Shown here: piece by piece, positions 18,752 to 28,132 of the stretch
How the letters are laid out: the number at the start of each line of letters is the position of its first letter
Numbering within the stretch: position 1 is the first letter of the stretch
NCBI RefSeq assembly: GCF_003023845.1
Contig: NZ_PYFT01000001.1
Coordinates: 1,984,001-2,048,000, forward strand
Origin: Adhaeribacter arboris
GTDB lineage: Bacteria > Bacteroidota > Bacteroidia > Cytophagales > Hymenobacteraceae
DNA: 64,000 nucleotides
Reading direction: 5' to 3'
The notes under the pieces: model-generated
Databases searched by the model: none
The model's input: the letters and a program-made list of their open reading frames with translations, nothing else
Told to the model about the DNA's origin: nothing
Made by a program: the position numbers and the translations under genes

Positions 18752-19239
18752 TTCAAAATGAAAAGGTATATTCTTTATACTTTTAAACTAAGAACAAGAA
18801 TAGAACAAATCCAGTACACTTATAGGAAATTAACCGGACACTGCTATAAACACGGGTATTTTTTACCCGGAAACTCTGTAAAAATACGGATGCTACTTTA
18901 AAAGATACGAGAATAAACAATAATCTTGAATAGCTAATCTGTTATACCAAATCATACTTATGGGTTTCCGTAAAATAGTGTAAAGGGAAGCAAACCCGGC
19001 AGGTTTTAAAAACTAGATTAGCCGCAATGTGTTTTGGATAATACTCATTTACCGGTTGGCTCCTCCTTCCTGTCCTCCGGGAAGGATCTAACTGGCCGAA
19101 AAAATCTACTGTCGATAACTTTACGTTTACTAGTATTTACAGATGAACTAGCTACATTTACCCGTTTGCTTTACCAGCCATAATCATTTTTAAATTAATT
19201 ATCCTAATGGTCAACTAACCTATTACTACCCACTAACTT
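18752..19239. other. Intergenic region between divergent genes
   Basis: No reading frame worth calling. It carries the promoters of the receiver gene (minus) and folK (plus). A weak box tacattta near 19153 resembles TAnnTTTG but misses its last base. Confidence 0.4.
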
Positions 19240-19722
19240 ATGCCAACCACTTATTTATTATTAGGTAGTAACCTGTGCAACCGCGAAGATTATTTATTAC
19301 AAGCCCGAAATTTAATTGGGGCTCAAATAGGAGAAATACAGCAACAATCCGGAATTTACGAAACCGCTGCCTGGGGCGTGAAAAATCAACAAGCTTTCCT
19401 GAACCAGGTGCTGGCCGTAGAAACAACTTTAGCGCCCGAAGAACTTTTAAGAGAAATAAATTTTCTGGAAGCCGAACTAGGCCGGGTACGGCGGGAACGC
19501 TGGGGAGCCCGCGTTATTGATATGGATATTCTTTATTACGCCAACGTAGTTCTGCAAACGCAACGCCTCACTATTCCGCACCCCGAGTTACAAAACCGGC
19601 GTTTTACTTTAGTTCCTCTCACCGAAATTGCCCCTGATTTTACGCATCCAATTCTGGAACTCAGCAACCAGCAATTACTGGAACAATGTCCGGATGATTT
19701 AACAGTAAAGCGCTTTCAGTAA
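19240..19722 (+). CDS. folK: 2-amino-4-hydroxy-6-hydroxymethyldihydropteridine diphosphokinase
   Basis: A 160-residue cytoplasmic enzyme that transfers pyrophosphate from ATP to 6-hydroxymethyl-7,8-dihydropterin in folate synthesis. It shows the opening TYLLLGSNLCNREDYLLQAR, the substrate-loop segment ETAAWGVKNQQAFLNQVL, the motif LGRVRRERWGARVIDMDIL with the two metal-binding Asp residues, and IPHPELQNRRFTLVPLTEIA near the end. Length and motif order are standard. No other folate gene is adjacent; it converges with fabD. Confidence 0.97.
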   Translation: MPTTYLLLGSNLCNREDYLLQARNLIGAQIGEIQQQSGIYETAAWGVKNQQAFLNQVLAVETTLAPEELLREINFLEAELGRVRRERWGARVIDMDILYYANVVLQTQRLTIPHPELQNRRFTLVPLTEIAPDFTHPILELSNQQLLEQCPDDLTVKRFQ

Positions 19723-19740
19723 GCGGTAGGTTTTAGGTGA

Positions 19741-19806
19741 TAGGTTTTACGTTTACATGAGCTTGAACCAATCACTATATTCTGGCTACGTACAACGTAA
19801 AACCTA
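19741..19806. terminator. Inverted repeat between converging folK and fabD
   Basis: A 13-bp perfect inverted repeat (taggttttacgtt at 19741-19753, aacgtaaaaccta at 19794-19806) encloses about 40 bases. It lies just between the two convergent stops and may act as a bidirectional terminator. The arm sequence belongs to the short dispersed word repeat also present upstream of fabD. Confidence 0.55.
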
Positions 19807-19824
19807 CTATTTACCACCTACTAC

Positions 19825-20703
19825 TTACAGCGCCGAAGTTACTTCCACGTCTTTATTTATTTTCTTCACCAATCCTTGCAAAACCTTACCGGGACCGCAT
19901 TCCACAAATAAGGTAGCGCCATCCGTTATCATATTTTGTACGGTTTGGGTCCAGCGCACGGGTGCGGTTAATTGTTTGATTAAATTTTGCTTTATCTGTT
20001 CCGGATCGGTGTAAGGCCGGGCGTCTACGTTCTGGTAAACCGGGCAGATGGCCTCGTTAAATTTTGTGTTTTTGATGGCTTCGGCCAGTTCCGCTTCGGC
20101 GGGTTGCATCAGCGGCGAATGGAAAGCGCCGCCTACGGGTAAAGGTAAAGCTCTTTTTGCCCCTGCCACTTTTAATTTTTCGCAAGCCAATGCCACGCCC
20201 TGGTTACTTCCCGAAATTACCAGTTGCCCCGGCGAGTTATAATTAGCTGCTACCACTATTTCGTTTTCTATCTGGCTGCATACTTCTTCCACGGTTCTAT
20301 CGTCTAAACCCAGAATGGCCGCCATTGCCGAAGGATTCGCCTCGCAGGCTTTCTGCATGGCTTGCGCCCGTTTGGCTACAAGTAAGAGTGCATCTTCAAA
20401 GGCCAGCACCTTGTTCGCCACCAACGCCGAAAACTCACCTAAAGAATGCCCGGCTACCATTTCCGGCTGAAAATCGGGTGCTACAGTAGCTATAGCCACG
20501 GAATGTAAAAAAATGGCCGGCTGGGTTACGTTGGTTTGCTTCAGCTCTTCGTCGGTGCCGGTAAACATAGTTTGGGTTATATTAAACCCCAGCCATTCAT
20601 TGGCTTTGTCGAATAAGGCCCGGGCAGCCGGATATTGCTCGTATAAGTCGCGGCCCATGCCGGAAAATTGGGAACCCTGACCGGGGAAAATATAGGCTTT
20701 CAT
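19825..20703 (-). CDS. fabD: Malonyl-CoA:ACP transacylase
   Basis: A 292-residue enzyme that loads malonyl groups onto acyl carrier protein for fatty acid synthesis. It begins MKAYIFPGQGSQFSGMG, has the nucleophile Ser87 in the GHSLGEFSA elbow, an Arg in the LLLVAKRAQAM helix, the catalytic His195 in GGAFHSPLMQPA, and the ending FVECGPGKVLQGLVKKI. Every hallmark residue is present and the length is typical. It is isolated from other fab genes and converges with folK. Confidence 0.98.
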   Translation of the reverse strand: MKAYIFPGQGSQFSGMGRDLYEQYPAARALFDKANEWLGFNITQTMFTGTDEELKQTNVTQPAIFLHSVAIATVAPDFQPEMVAGHSLGEFSALVANKVLAFEDALLLVAKRAQAMQKACEANPSAMAAILGLDDRTVEEVCSQIENEIVVAANYNSPGQLVISGSNQGVALACEKLKVAGAKRALPLPVGGAFHSPLMQPAEAELAEAIKNTKFNEAICPVYQNVDARPYTDPEQIKQNLIKQLTAPVRWTQTVQNMITDGATLFVECGPGKVLQGLVKKINKDVEVTSAL

Positions 20704-21146
20704 AGGTAAGTTGGTAGTACGTTTTAAGTTATAGGTTGTACGTTTTCACACAACTGCATTTTAATATTTATAGCAAGTAAAACTTATACTCCATTCTAAT
20801 AAAGTATTTAAGTTATCTTGAGTAAATAAAATTCCGGAGTTAAGAACCGCAATCTTGTTTGCGGAACAAGTAAGTTCACCTTCCGGAAAACGCCGCAATG
20901 TTAGGCAATATTTTTAAAAATGAAACCTGATTTTACATTTTCCGGGATAATTACTAAGTGGAAAGTTTTAGGTTATAGGTTATACGTTTATAAACTTCTA
21001 TCAAACAATCACTTGCTTAAAGCTTATTAGCAAAGTAATTCTGGTCGGGCACTTAAGTACTCTGGGAACAAAGTAAGTGAAGGTTTCAAAAAATAACATT
21101 ACAGCTAATTTAGAGGTATTTCCCTTCGCCTATTTCCTCCAAAGGG
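20704..21146. other. Gene-free stretch upstream of fabD with word repeats
   Basis: Two copies of a ~25-base word (ttttaagttataggttgtac at 20722, ttttaggttataggttatac at 20967) match a third near 19731 downstream of folK. No coding potential seen. Confidence 0.5.
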
Positions 21147-21380
21147 TAGAGCCGTTACGTTCTAATACTACTACTTTCGCGAGCGTCTTCGCTCGTGAAG
21201 ATTATTCAGGAGGCCTCTGGCCGGGCAAACCAATAAACCTTATTTTAAAAGTAAATCAGCAACAAATTTCTACCTGCCAGTTGCAAATCCCGAAGTAGTT
21301 CGGGGAGGCCGGACGATGCGCAACCCGAGCGAAGCTGCTCGCATTATTCCAGTTTTTGACAATAGAACTTAACGGCTCTA
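21147..21380. mobile_element. MITE-like element A, copy 1
   Basis: Terminal inverted repeats tagagccgttacgttcta (21147-21164) and tagaacttaacggctcta (21363-21380) differ at one position. The interior has two G/C-rich hairpins (gcgagcgtcttcgctcg and cgagcgaagctgctcg) and the block ggccggacgatgcgcaac. The same order recurs at 37938-38142 and, eroded, at 60111-60262. No coding frame is conserved, so it would be a non-autonomous element moved by a transposase in trans, or a large REP-type repeat. Confidence 0.7.
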
Positions 21381-21512
21381 TCTCTAAAGGGGGACTTTCC
21401 ACTAATAACTTTTTTATTAACTTATTTCGTTCATAGTGTACGTAGGTACTTCGACGAAATTAGTTTAAATAATAGTTTATTGTTTTTAAATAATTACCAG
21501 CAATTTCCCAAT

Positions 21513-21561
21513 CGAACAACGAACAACGAACAACCAATACCCAATACCCAATACCCAACAG
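21513..21561. repeat. Short tandem 7-mers
   Basis: Three copies of cgaacaa (21513-21533) run directly into three copies of ccaatac plus a partial fourth (21534-21561). It abuts the left end of element B. Confidence 0.8.
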
Positions 21562-21569
21562 AAAGGAAT

Positions 21570-21841
21570 AAGACGTATTAGTAAGAAGCAGTAGCCAAGA
21601 ATAAACGACAGCCATTTGGCGATGGAGGGCCTTCAAAGGTTCCGGTGCTTGAGCATTGCGAGGTAGGAGGAAAAGGTAACAGCCGCCTCTCCTCCCCTGT
21701 TGTTAGGGGAGGTGCCAAAGGCGGAGGGGTCAAACCAGGCCCGCCGGCCAAGAGGCAAACGGGTTACGCTTCAAATTGCATCCGCACCGCTATATTGAGA
21801 CGGGAACAGTTTCAACGGATAAACTCTTCTTAATACGTCTT
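21570..21841. mobile_element. MITE-like element B, copy 1
   Basis: Ends aagacgtatta (21570-21580) and taatacgtctt (21831-21841) are perfect 11-base inverted repeats, and an adjoining gaag/cttc extends them. The interior includes a REP-type hairpin at 21682-21730 and the block cgccggccaagaggcaa then gcatccgcaccgc, both found again near 60370-60440. No credible protein is encoded. Confidence 0.55.
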
Positions 21842-21912
21842 ACCTATTTCAATCTTGTATATTAACCAGCAACTAAGGCGCGGAAGTAGTAAAAACAGCA
21901 AATAGCTAACTC

Positions 21913-23244
21913 CTACCCTACGGTTTTTTCTGTTACGGCTTCTACCGGAATATTTTCTTTGGTTTTACCCACAATTAAACGGATGCCTTTATCATAAGTA
22001 AAATAACTACCCAACCAGTTTACCAGCACAAACAGCCGGTTCCGGAAACCAATGATGGAAATCAGGTGAATAAACGCCCAGATAAACCAAGCCAGAAAAC
22101 CCTGGGTTTTATATTCTTTCGAAAATAGTTTTAAATCGGCAACGGCCTGGTTGCGGCCAATGGTAGCCATGGTACCTCTATCGTGGTAATGAAACGGCTT
22201 AAGCGGTTTGCCCGTGATCAAATAATTTAAATTCTTTCCGAGGTGGTGACCTTGCTGCAAAGCGGGTTGAGCCAGCATGGGATGCCCTTCGGGGTTTCCG
22301 GGAGTAACCATGGCGGCAATATCGCCAATAGCAAAAATATTTTCGTAGCCCGTAACCCGGTTATATTCATCTACTTGCAAGCGGTTGCCTTTAAGTAAGC
22401 TTTCTTTCCGGATGCCCGCAATCGGAGCGCCGGTAACGCCCGCTGCCCAGATTAAAGTCCGGCTAATTAATTTTTCGCCGGAATCCAATAATACCGTGTA
22501 GCCATCGTACGCTTTTACCCGCCGGTTAAACCAGATTTTCACCCCAAATTTTTCCAGGTACTCCCGTGCTTTCTGCGAAGCTTCCGCCGACATCCCTTTT
22601 AACAACAAATCGCCGCTCTGAATTAAATGGATATCCATTTTGATAAAATCCAGTTCTTTGTAATCCTTCGGAAACACGTGTTTCCGCAACTCGCTCAAAG
22701 CGCCGGCCAATTCCACGCCCGTCGGTCCGCCGCCCACAATTACGTAGTCCATTAAACTGTTCAACTGCTCCTCATCATCGATTTGCAGGGCTTTTTCAAA
22801 ATTACTCAGAATGGTATTGCGCAGGGAAAGGGCATCCGGAATGTTTTTAATGGAAATGGCTGTTTTCTGAATCTCTTCGTCGCCGTAAAAATTGGTAGTT
22901 GCCCCCGTGGCAATTACCAGGTAATCGTAGCGGAGCAATCCGATCGAGGTTTCCACCAGTTGCTTACCGGTATCTACGGATTGCACTTCGGCCAGCCGGA
23001 AATAAAAATTTTGTTGTTCATCAAAAATTTTCCGGAAAGGATACACAATAGAATCCGCTTCTACGGCCGCCGTGCCCACCTGGTACAACAAAGGCTGGAA
23101 CGTATGAAAATTCTGTTTATCAATTAAAACCACTTGTACGTCGGCGTGGCGTAGGGCCTTTACCAGTTCCAATCCGGCGAAGCCGCCGCCGATAATAATT
23201 ACCCGGGGCTTGCCGGTTTCTGCTATTTTGGCATTTTTGGTCAT
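21913..23244 (-). CDS. ndh: Type II NADH dehydrogenase (NDH-2-like FAD oxidoreductase)
   Basis: A 443-residue flavoprotein. The FAD-binding Rossmann motif is VIIIGGGFAGLELVKAL and the NADH-binding one YVIVGGGPTGVELAGAL. NFHTFQPLLYQVGTAA near the FAD and the quinone/FAD-site segment IFAIGDIAAM followed by HPMLAQPALQQGHHLGKNL are NDH-2 hallmarks. The C-terminal part (FLAWFIWAFIHLISIIGFRN) is amphipathic and should tether it to the inner membrane. It passes electrons from NADH to quinone without pumping protons. Monocistronic in this context. Confidence 0.93.
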   Translation of the reverse strand: MTKNAKIAETGKPRVIIIGGGFAGLELVKALRHADVQVVLIDKQNFHTFQPLLYQVGTAAVEADSIVYPFRKIFDEQQNFYFRLAEVQSVDTGKQLVETSIGLLRYDYLVIATGATTNFYGDEEIQKTAISIKNIPDALSLRNTILSNFEKALQIDDEEQLNSLMDYVIVGGGPTGVELAGALSELRKHVFPKDYKELDFIKMDIHLIQSGDLLLKGMSAEASQKAREYLEKFGVKIWFNRRVKAYDGYTVLLDSGEKLISRTLIWAAGVTGAPIAGIRKESLLKGNRLQVDEYNRVTGYENIFAIGDIAAMVTPGNPEGHPMLAQPALQQGHHLGKNLNYLITGKPLKPFHYHDRGTMATIGRNQAVADLKLFSKEYKTQGFLAWFIWAFIHLISIIGFRNRLFVLVNWLGSYFTYDKGIRLIVGKTKENIPVEAVTEKTVG

Positions 23245-23711
23245 AACTATAATAATAGCCGCAATATTGTTTTTATATTTTTTAGGAAAGGTTACTTATT
23301 GCTTGCCCGCTACTACCGGTTAAGGTTCTAGTTGCTTTACTTCTTCCTGCTTACAAAGGTTATTAGAGCAGAACGGCATTCGTGCTATGTAATACCTGCT
23401 CTTATTTCGTACTCCGTATATTCCCGGATAAGGTCTTTCAAACTCCGTATTAGTTTTATTGTTATTACGGAAAGATTGGTTTAAATACTGCTTTTTACCT
23501 TTCTACTCCTTTTTGCGCGGAAGGGATGTCCGGTTTTTCGTAGTAAAGCGTTGAACTTGCCGTTTGGGACCCTATTTTTCAGAAAAACTTTTATTTTTTA
23601 TGCTGCTGATTTTAAGCAGGAACCATTTTACTGGACCAACCTTGCTCCTCATTGTCCAGACTATTTTATCCCTTTATCGTACATGCAATCCAAATTTATT
23701 TTTATATAATT
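23245..23711. other. Intergenic region before glgX
   Basis: A divergent promoter region between the NADH dehydrogenase and glgX. The in-frame TTG extension of glgX (from 23652) lies here but encodes a hydrophobic, low-conservation stretch. I see no gene, RNA or clear regulatory motif. Confidence 0.4.
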
Positions 23712-25889
23712 ATGAGTGAAAACGACCCGTTATTTTATTCGTATGAACCAGTAATGACTAAAAGTCCTGCTATATATCCTGGCAAACCGTATCCTTTAGG
23801 CGCTACCTGGGACGGAGAAGGAGTTAATTTTGCCCTTTACGCCGAGAATGCCACCGGTGTGGAACTTTGTTTATTTGATGCAGAAGATAGCCAGCGAGAA
23901 AGTCATATTATTTTAATTTCCGAACGCACCCACCAGGTATGGCACGTGTATTTACCCTGGGCCAAACCCGGGCAATTATACGGCTACCGCGTTCACGGTC
24001 CTTTTGACCCCCAAAACGGGCACCGGTTTAACCCGAACAAGGTACTGATTGACCCTTATGCCAAAGCTATATCCGGTACCATCCAGTGGCATGAATCAAT
24101 GTTTGGCTACGAAATGAATCACCCGGACGAGGATTTAAGTTTTAATGATAAAGATAATGCACCATATATTCCTAAATCCGTAGTAATTGACCCTTATTTT
24201 GATTGGGATGGCGATAAGCCACCGCGCACTCCTTACCATAAATCTATTATTTACGAAACACACGTAAAAGGCTTCACGAAACTACATCCGGCTATTCCGG
24301 AAGAAGTCCGGGGTACTTATGCCGGTTTAGCTAACCCGGTATCCATTCAATACCTTACTTCGCTGGGCATTACTGCCATTGAACTAATGCCCGTTCATCA
24401 TTTTGTAAACGACAGCATTTTACAGGATAAAGGCCTCTCCAATTACTGGGGCTACAATACCTTGGGCTTTTTTGCGCCCGATGTCCGCTACTCCAGTGGG
24501 GGTGTTTTAGGAGAACAGGTATACGAATTCAAAAATATGGTGAAGGAGTTCCACAAGGCGGGCATTGAAGTAATTCTGGATGTCGTGTATAACCATACCG
24601 GCGAAGGCAACCACCTAGGGCCTACTCTGTCTTTCCGGGGGATTGATAATGCTGCGTATTACCGGTTAGTGCAAGAAGACAAACGGTATTACATGGATTA
24701 TACCGGCACCGGCAATACGCTCAATGCCATGTTGCCCAGTGCCTTGCGCTTGATTATGGATAGCCTGCGTTATTGGATTCTGGAAATGCACGTCGATGGA
24801 TTCCGCTTTGATTTGGCTTCGGCTTTAGCCCGCGAACTGCACGATGTAGACCGCTTAGGTTCTTTCTTCGATATTATTCACCAAGACCCGGTTATTTCGC
24901 AGGTTAAATTAATTGCCGAGCCCTGGGACATTGGGGAAGGCGGTTACCAGGTAGGAAAGTTTCCGCCGGGCTGGACCGAGTGGAACGGAAAATACCGCGA
25001 CTGCATGCGCGATTTCTGGCGCGGCGAACACGCCATGCTACCGGAGTTTGCCAATCGCCTTACCGGCAGCTCCGACTTGTATTTCGACGACTACCGCCGC
25101 CCTACCGCCAGCGTTAATTTTATCACCGCTCACGATGGTTTTACCCTCCACGATTTGGTATCGTACAACGAAAAGCACAACTGGGACAACGGCGAAGAAA
25201 ATAACGATGGCGAAGATCATAACCGTTCCTGGAACTGCGGGGCGGAAGGCCCGACCGATAACAAAGAAATTATTAACCTACGGAACCGCCAGAAACGCAA
25301 TTTTTTAACGACGCTGTTTTTATCGCAAGGCGTTCCCATGCTCGTGGCCGGCGACGAAATCAGCCGGACCCAGAATGGCAACAACAACGCGTATTGCCAG
25401 GATAACGAAATCTCGTGGCTAAATTGGGACAAGGCAGATACCGATTTACTTCATTTTACCCGCAAGCTGATTCACCTGCGTAGAAATCATCCTATCTTCC
25501 GGCGGCGGCGCTGGTTCCAGGGGCAACCCATTAAAGGAATTGGCGTGGAAGATATTGCCTGGTTTTTACCCGACGGCTCCGAAATGAGCGAAGAACACTG
25601 GAACCAGGATTACGCCAAATCGTTAGCCGTATATCTGAGTGGCGTAGGTCTCCACTCCAAAGGACCAAAAGGCGAACACGTATTCGATGATTCGTTTTTC
25701 ATCATTTTCAACGCTTCGGATATTCCGCTGGACTTTAAGTTGCCGGTTAAAAAATACGGTGACAAATGGACCAAAATACTCGATACTAGCGAAAACGTGG
25801 TCGACGAGCCTATAGCTGTATACAAAGACGAAGAATCTATTCGGGTAGACTCCCGCTCGATAGTATTGTTGCAACACCCCATCATTTAG
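23712..25889 (+). CDS. glgX: Glycogen debranching enzyme (GlgX/TreX-type isoamylase)
   Basis: 725 residues from ATG 23712; a TTG 60 bases upstream is in frame but adds an implausible leader. The N-terminal CBM48 is marked by [20 protein letters not shown], and the GH13 barrel carries DVVYNHT (region I), the nucleophile Asp367 in DGFRFDLAS, the acid/base Glu403 in LIAEPWD and Asp475 in [13 protein letters not shown]. The enzyme cleaves alpha-1,6 branches to free linear maltodextrins. It is followed by treZ and treY-malQ, so its products feed trehalose synthesis here. Confidence 0.96.
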   Translation: MSENDPLFYSYEPVMTKSPAIYPGKPYPLGATWDGEGVNFALYAENATGVELCLFDAEDSQRESHIILISERTHQVWHVYLPWAKPGQLYGYRVHGPFDPQNGHRFNPNKVLIDPYAKAISGTIQWHESMFGYEMNHPDEDLSFNDKDNAPYIPKSVVIDPYFDWDGDKPPRTPYHKSIIYETHVKGFTKLHPAIPEEVRGTYAGLANPVSIQYLTSLGITAIELMPVHHFVNDSILQDKGLSNYWGYNTLGFFAPDVRYSSGGVLGEQVYEFKNMVKEFHKAGIEVILDVVYNHTGEGNHLGPTLSFRGIDNAAYYRLVQEDKRYYMDYTGTGNTLNAMLPSALRLIMDSLRYWILEMHVDGFRFDLASALARELHDVDRLGSFFDIIHQDPVISQVKLIAEPWDIGEGGYQVGKFPPGWTEWNGKYRDCMRDFWRGEHAMLPEFANRLTGSSDLYFDDYRRPTASVNFITAHDGFTLHDLVSYNEKHNWDNGEENNDGEDHNRSWNCGAEGPTDNKEIINLRNRQKRNFLTTLFLSQGVPMLVAGDEISRTQNGNNNAYCQDNEISWLNWDKADTDLLHFTRKLIHLRRNHPIFRRRRWFQGQPIKGIGVEDIAWFLPDGSEMSEEHWNQDYAKSLAVYLSGVGLHSKGPKGEHVFDDSFFIIFNASDIPLDFKLPVKKYGDKWTKILDTSENVVDEPIAVYKDEESIRVDSRSIVLLQHPII

Positions 25890-25891
25890 TT

Positions 25892-26010
25892 GCTGGTTGC
25901 TAGTTGCTGGTTGTTAGTTCTCAGGATTATTGTCCATCGTCCAGGCTTGTGGCCAAACAACTAATAACTAGCAACTAACCACTATCAACCATCGACTACT
26001 AACAACTACA
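25892..26010. repeat. Imperfect inverted repeat of short words between glgX and treZ
   Basis: The left part is built of ttgctggttgctagttgctgg; the right part carries the reverse-complement words aacaactaataactagcaac. They flank a central stretch (ccatcgtccaggcttgtggcc). It fills the whole spacer and may fold in the transcript between the two coding regions. Confidence 0.6.
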
Positions 26011-26012
26011 AA

Positions 26013-27851
26013 ATGAATTATACTTCTATCTCCCATAGAACTCTGGGCGTTAATTTTACTCCTTTTGGCGAGGCTTCCGTAATTTTATGGGCACCGCTTT
26101 TAAAAGATGCTGCGATACAAGTTGTGGGGAAAGAAAAACTGCCGCTCCAGAAACAAGAGTATGGCTACTGGCAACTAATCACGCATCAGATCCAGCCCGG
26201 CGACCGGTACAAGTTTGTCTTAAACGGCGAAAAGGAGTTTCCTGACCCGGCTTCGCTGGCCCAGCCGGAAGGGGTTCATGGCCACTCCGAAGCCATGGAT
26301 ATTACTGATTTTCCCTGGACGGATTCCCAATGGAATAATATCCCGCTCGCCGATTATATCCTCTACGAACTGCACACCGGCACTTTTACCCCGGACGGTA
26401 CTTTTGCTAGCTTGGCCGAAAAACTGGATTACCTGAAAGAATTAGGCGTAAATGCAATTGAAATAATGCCGGTAGCACAATTCCCGGGTTCCCGCAACTG
26501 GGGCTACGATGGCGTTTTCCCTTTTGCCGTGCAGCATTCCTATGGTGGCGCCCGTGGTCTGCAGCAATTAGTAGATATTTGTCACCAGAAAGGAATTGCG
26601 GTAGTGCTGGATGTGGTATATAACCACCTGGGACCCGAAGGAAATTACTTAGGCGCTTACGGCCCTTATTTTACCGACAAATACAATACGCCCTGGGGCA
26701 ATGCTTTAAATTTTGATGATGCCTGGTGCGATGGGGTGCGCGAGTTTTTCATTCAGAATGTATTAATGTGGTTTCGGGATTTTCACGTGGATGCCTTGCG
26801 GTTAGATGCTGTGCACGCGATTAAAGATTTTAGCGCGGTGCATATTCTGCGGGAAATCAAAATACGCGTGAATCAACTAATGAAAAAAACCGGCCGCACG
26901 CACCACCTGATTGTAGAATTAGACTTAAACGACCCTAAGTTTATAAACCCCCTGGAAGAACAAGGCTATGGCATGGATGCCCAATGGATTGATGAGTTTC
27001 ATCATGCTTTACGGGTTACGGCCACCGGCGAGCAAACCGGGTATTATTCTGATTTTTCTGGTATTGGTCATTTAGCGAAAGCTTACCAGGATGCCTACGT
27101 GTACGATGGACAATACTCGCCTCACCGTTTTAAGAAGTTTGGACTAAAAGCCGAAAATAATCCGGGACAGCAGTTTATTGTGTTCTCGCAGAACCACGAC
27201 CAGGTAGGTAACCGCATGTTAGGCGAGCGTACCAGCGAATTAGTCAGTTTTGAAATGCAAAAGTTACTAGCGGGGGCGGTATTGGTAAGTCCGTATATTC
27301 CGATGTTGTTTATGGGGGAAGAATACGCCGAGCCTAACCCATTTCTGTACTTCGTTAGCCACACCGACCCGGATTTGGTAGAAGCTGTACGCAAAGGCCG
27401 TAAAGCCGAATTTGCCGCTTTTCACGCGCTGGGCGAAGCTCCCGATCCGCAATCCGAAGATACCTTTCACCGCTCCAAGTTACAATGGGATTTAATAACC
27501 CAGGACCAGCACCAGGTACTATTCCGGTACTACCAGGCTCTCATTTCTCTCCGCAAACAACATCCGGCTCTAAAGCAACTTAACCGGCAACAACTGGATG
27601 TCGTTTATAACGAAGACACCAAAACTTTACTCTTGCACCGCTGGCACGAAAATCAACACGTACTCTGCCTAATGAATTTTTCAAATGTCTTACAACCGGT
27701 AACCTTACCTACTTACGCCGAAAACTGGCAAAAGCTTTTCGATTCTGCTGACTTACAGTGGCGCGGGCCGGCCGGCACGCCTAATTCTATCACCAGTGGA
27801 AGGGCAATCTCGTTACAACCGGAATCATTAATTATTTACCGTAACGAATGA
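26013..27851 (+). CDS. treZ: Malto-oligosyltrehalose trehalohydrolase
   Basis: A 612-residue GH13 enzyme that releases trehalose from maltooligosyl-trehalose. An N-terminal CBM48-like domain is followed by ILYELHTGTFTPDGTFASL, RNWGYDGVFPFAVQHSYGG, DVVYNHLGPEGNY (region I), Asp265 in DALRLDAVHAI, Glu302 in LIVELDLND and Asp396 in FSQNHDQVGNRMLGER. These are the TreZ-specific forms of the GH13 motifs. The length is standard. It lies between glgX and the treY-malQ fusion on the same strand, completing the TreYZ pathway. Confidence 0.97.
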   Translation: MNYTSISHRTLGVNFTPFGEASVILWAPLLKDAAIQVVGKEKLPLQKQEYGYWQLITHQIQPGDRYKFVLNGEKEFPDPASLAQPEGVHGHSEAMDITDFPWTDSQWNNIPLADYILYELHTGTFTPDGTFASLAEKLDYLKELGVNAIEIMPVAQFPGSRNWGYDGVFPFAVQHSYGGARGLQQLVDICHQKGIAVVLDVVYNHLGPEGNYLGAYGPYFTDKYNTPWGNALNFDDAWCDGVREFFIQNVLMWFRDFHVDALRLDAVHAIKDFSAVHILREIKIRVNQLMKKTGRTHHLIVELDLNDPKFINPLEEQGYGMDAQWIDEFHHALRVTATGEQTGYYSDFSGIGHLAKAYQDAYVYDGQYSPHRFKKFGLKAENNPGQQFIVFSQNHDQVGNRMLGERTSELVSFEMQKLLAGAVLVSPYIPMLFMGEEYAEPNPFLYFVSHTDPDLVEAVRKGRKAEFAAFHALGEAPDPQSEDTFHRSKLQWDLITQDQHQVLFRYYQALISLRKQHPALKQLNRQQLDVVYNEDTKTLLLHRWHENQHVLCLMNFSNVLQPVTLPTYAENWQKLFDSADLQWRGPAGTPNSITSGRAISLQPESLIIYRNE

Positions 27852-28065
27852 CCCTTCCGGTCTAAAGGCCACTTCCTCTAAAAATAGCGCCGGAGAGGCC
27901 GCTTGTCGCATTAAAGGAAGTTATTCCGGTTAGCTACTTACTGGCATTGTTAGTTTTGGCTTTATCATCTAAATCATTTAAGAAGAATCTTTTAAAATTC
28001 TTTTCTGATTAATCGAATTAAATAGTACGTGTATAATAAATAACAAGCCTATCTACGCAGCTTAT

Positions 28066-28113
28066 GCGGCCTTTCCTCCCCTGCTTTTAGGGAGGTGCCG
28101 CAGGCGGAGAGGT
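28066..28113. repeat. REP-like hairpin in the treY leader
   Basis: The word gcggcctttcctcccctg, a short loop, then agggaggtgccgcaggcgga forms a nested hairpin 20 bases before the treY start. A close copy occurs at 21682-21730. It could influence translation of treY or simply be a dispersed repeat. Confidence 0.6.
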
Positions 28114-28132
28114 GAAAAATCAAAATTAAACT

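Noticed and set aside
21077-21298. Short plus-strand frame across the left end of element A
   Set aside because: It overlaps the repeat; the reading follows the hairpin sequence and is not kept in copy 2.
21513-21561. CRISPR array
   Set aside because: The repeats are 7 bases, contiguous, without spacers of regular length, and no cas gene is near.
21645-21833. Short plus-strand frame in element B
   Set aside because: It lies within the repeat, is Gly/Arg-rich because of the REP hairpin, and has no homologue pattern.
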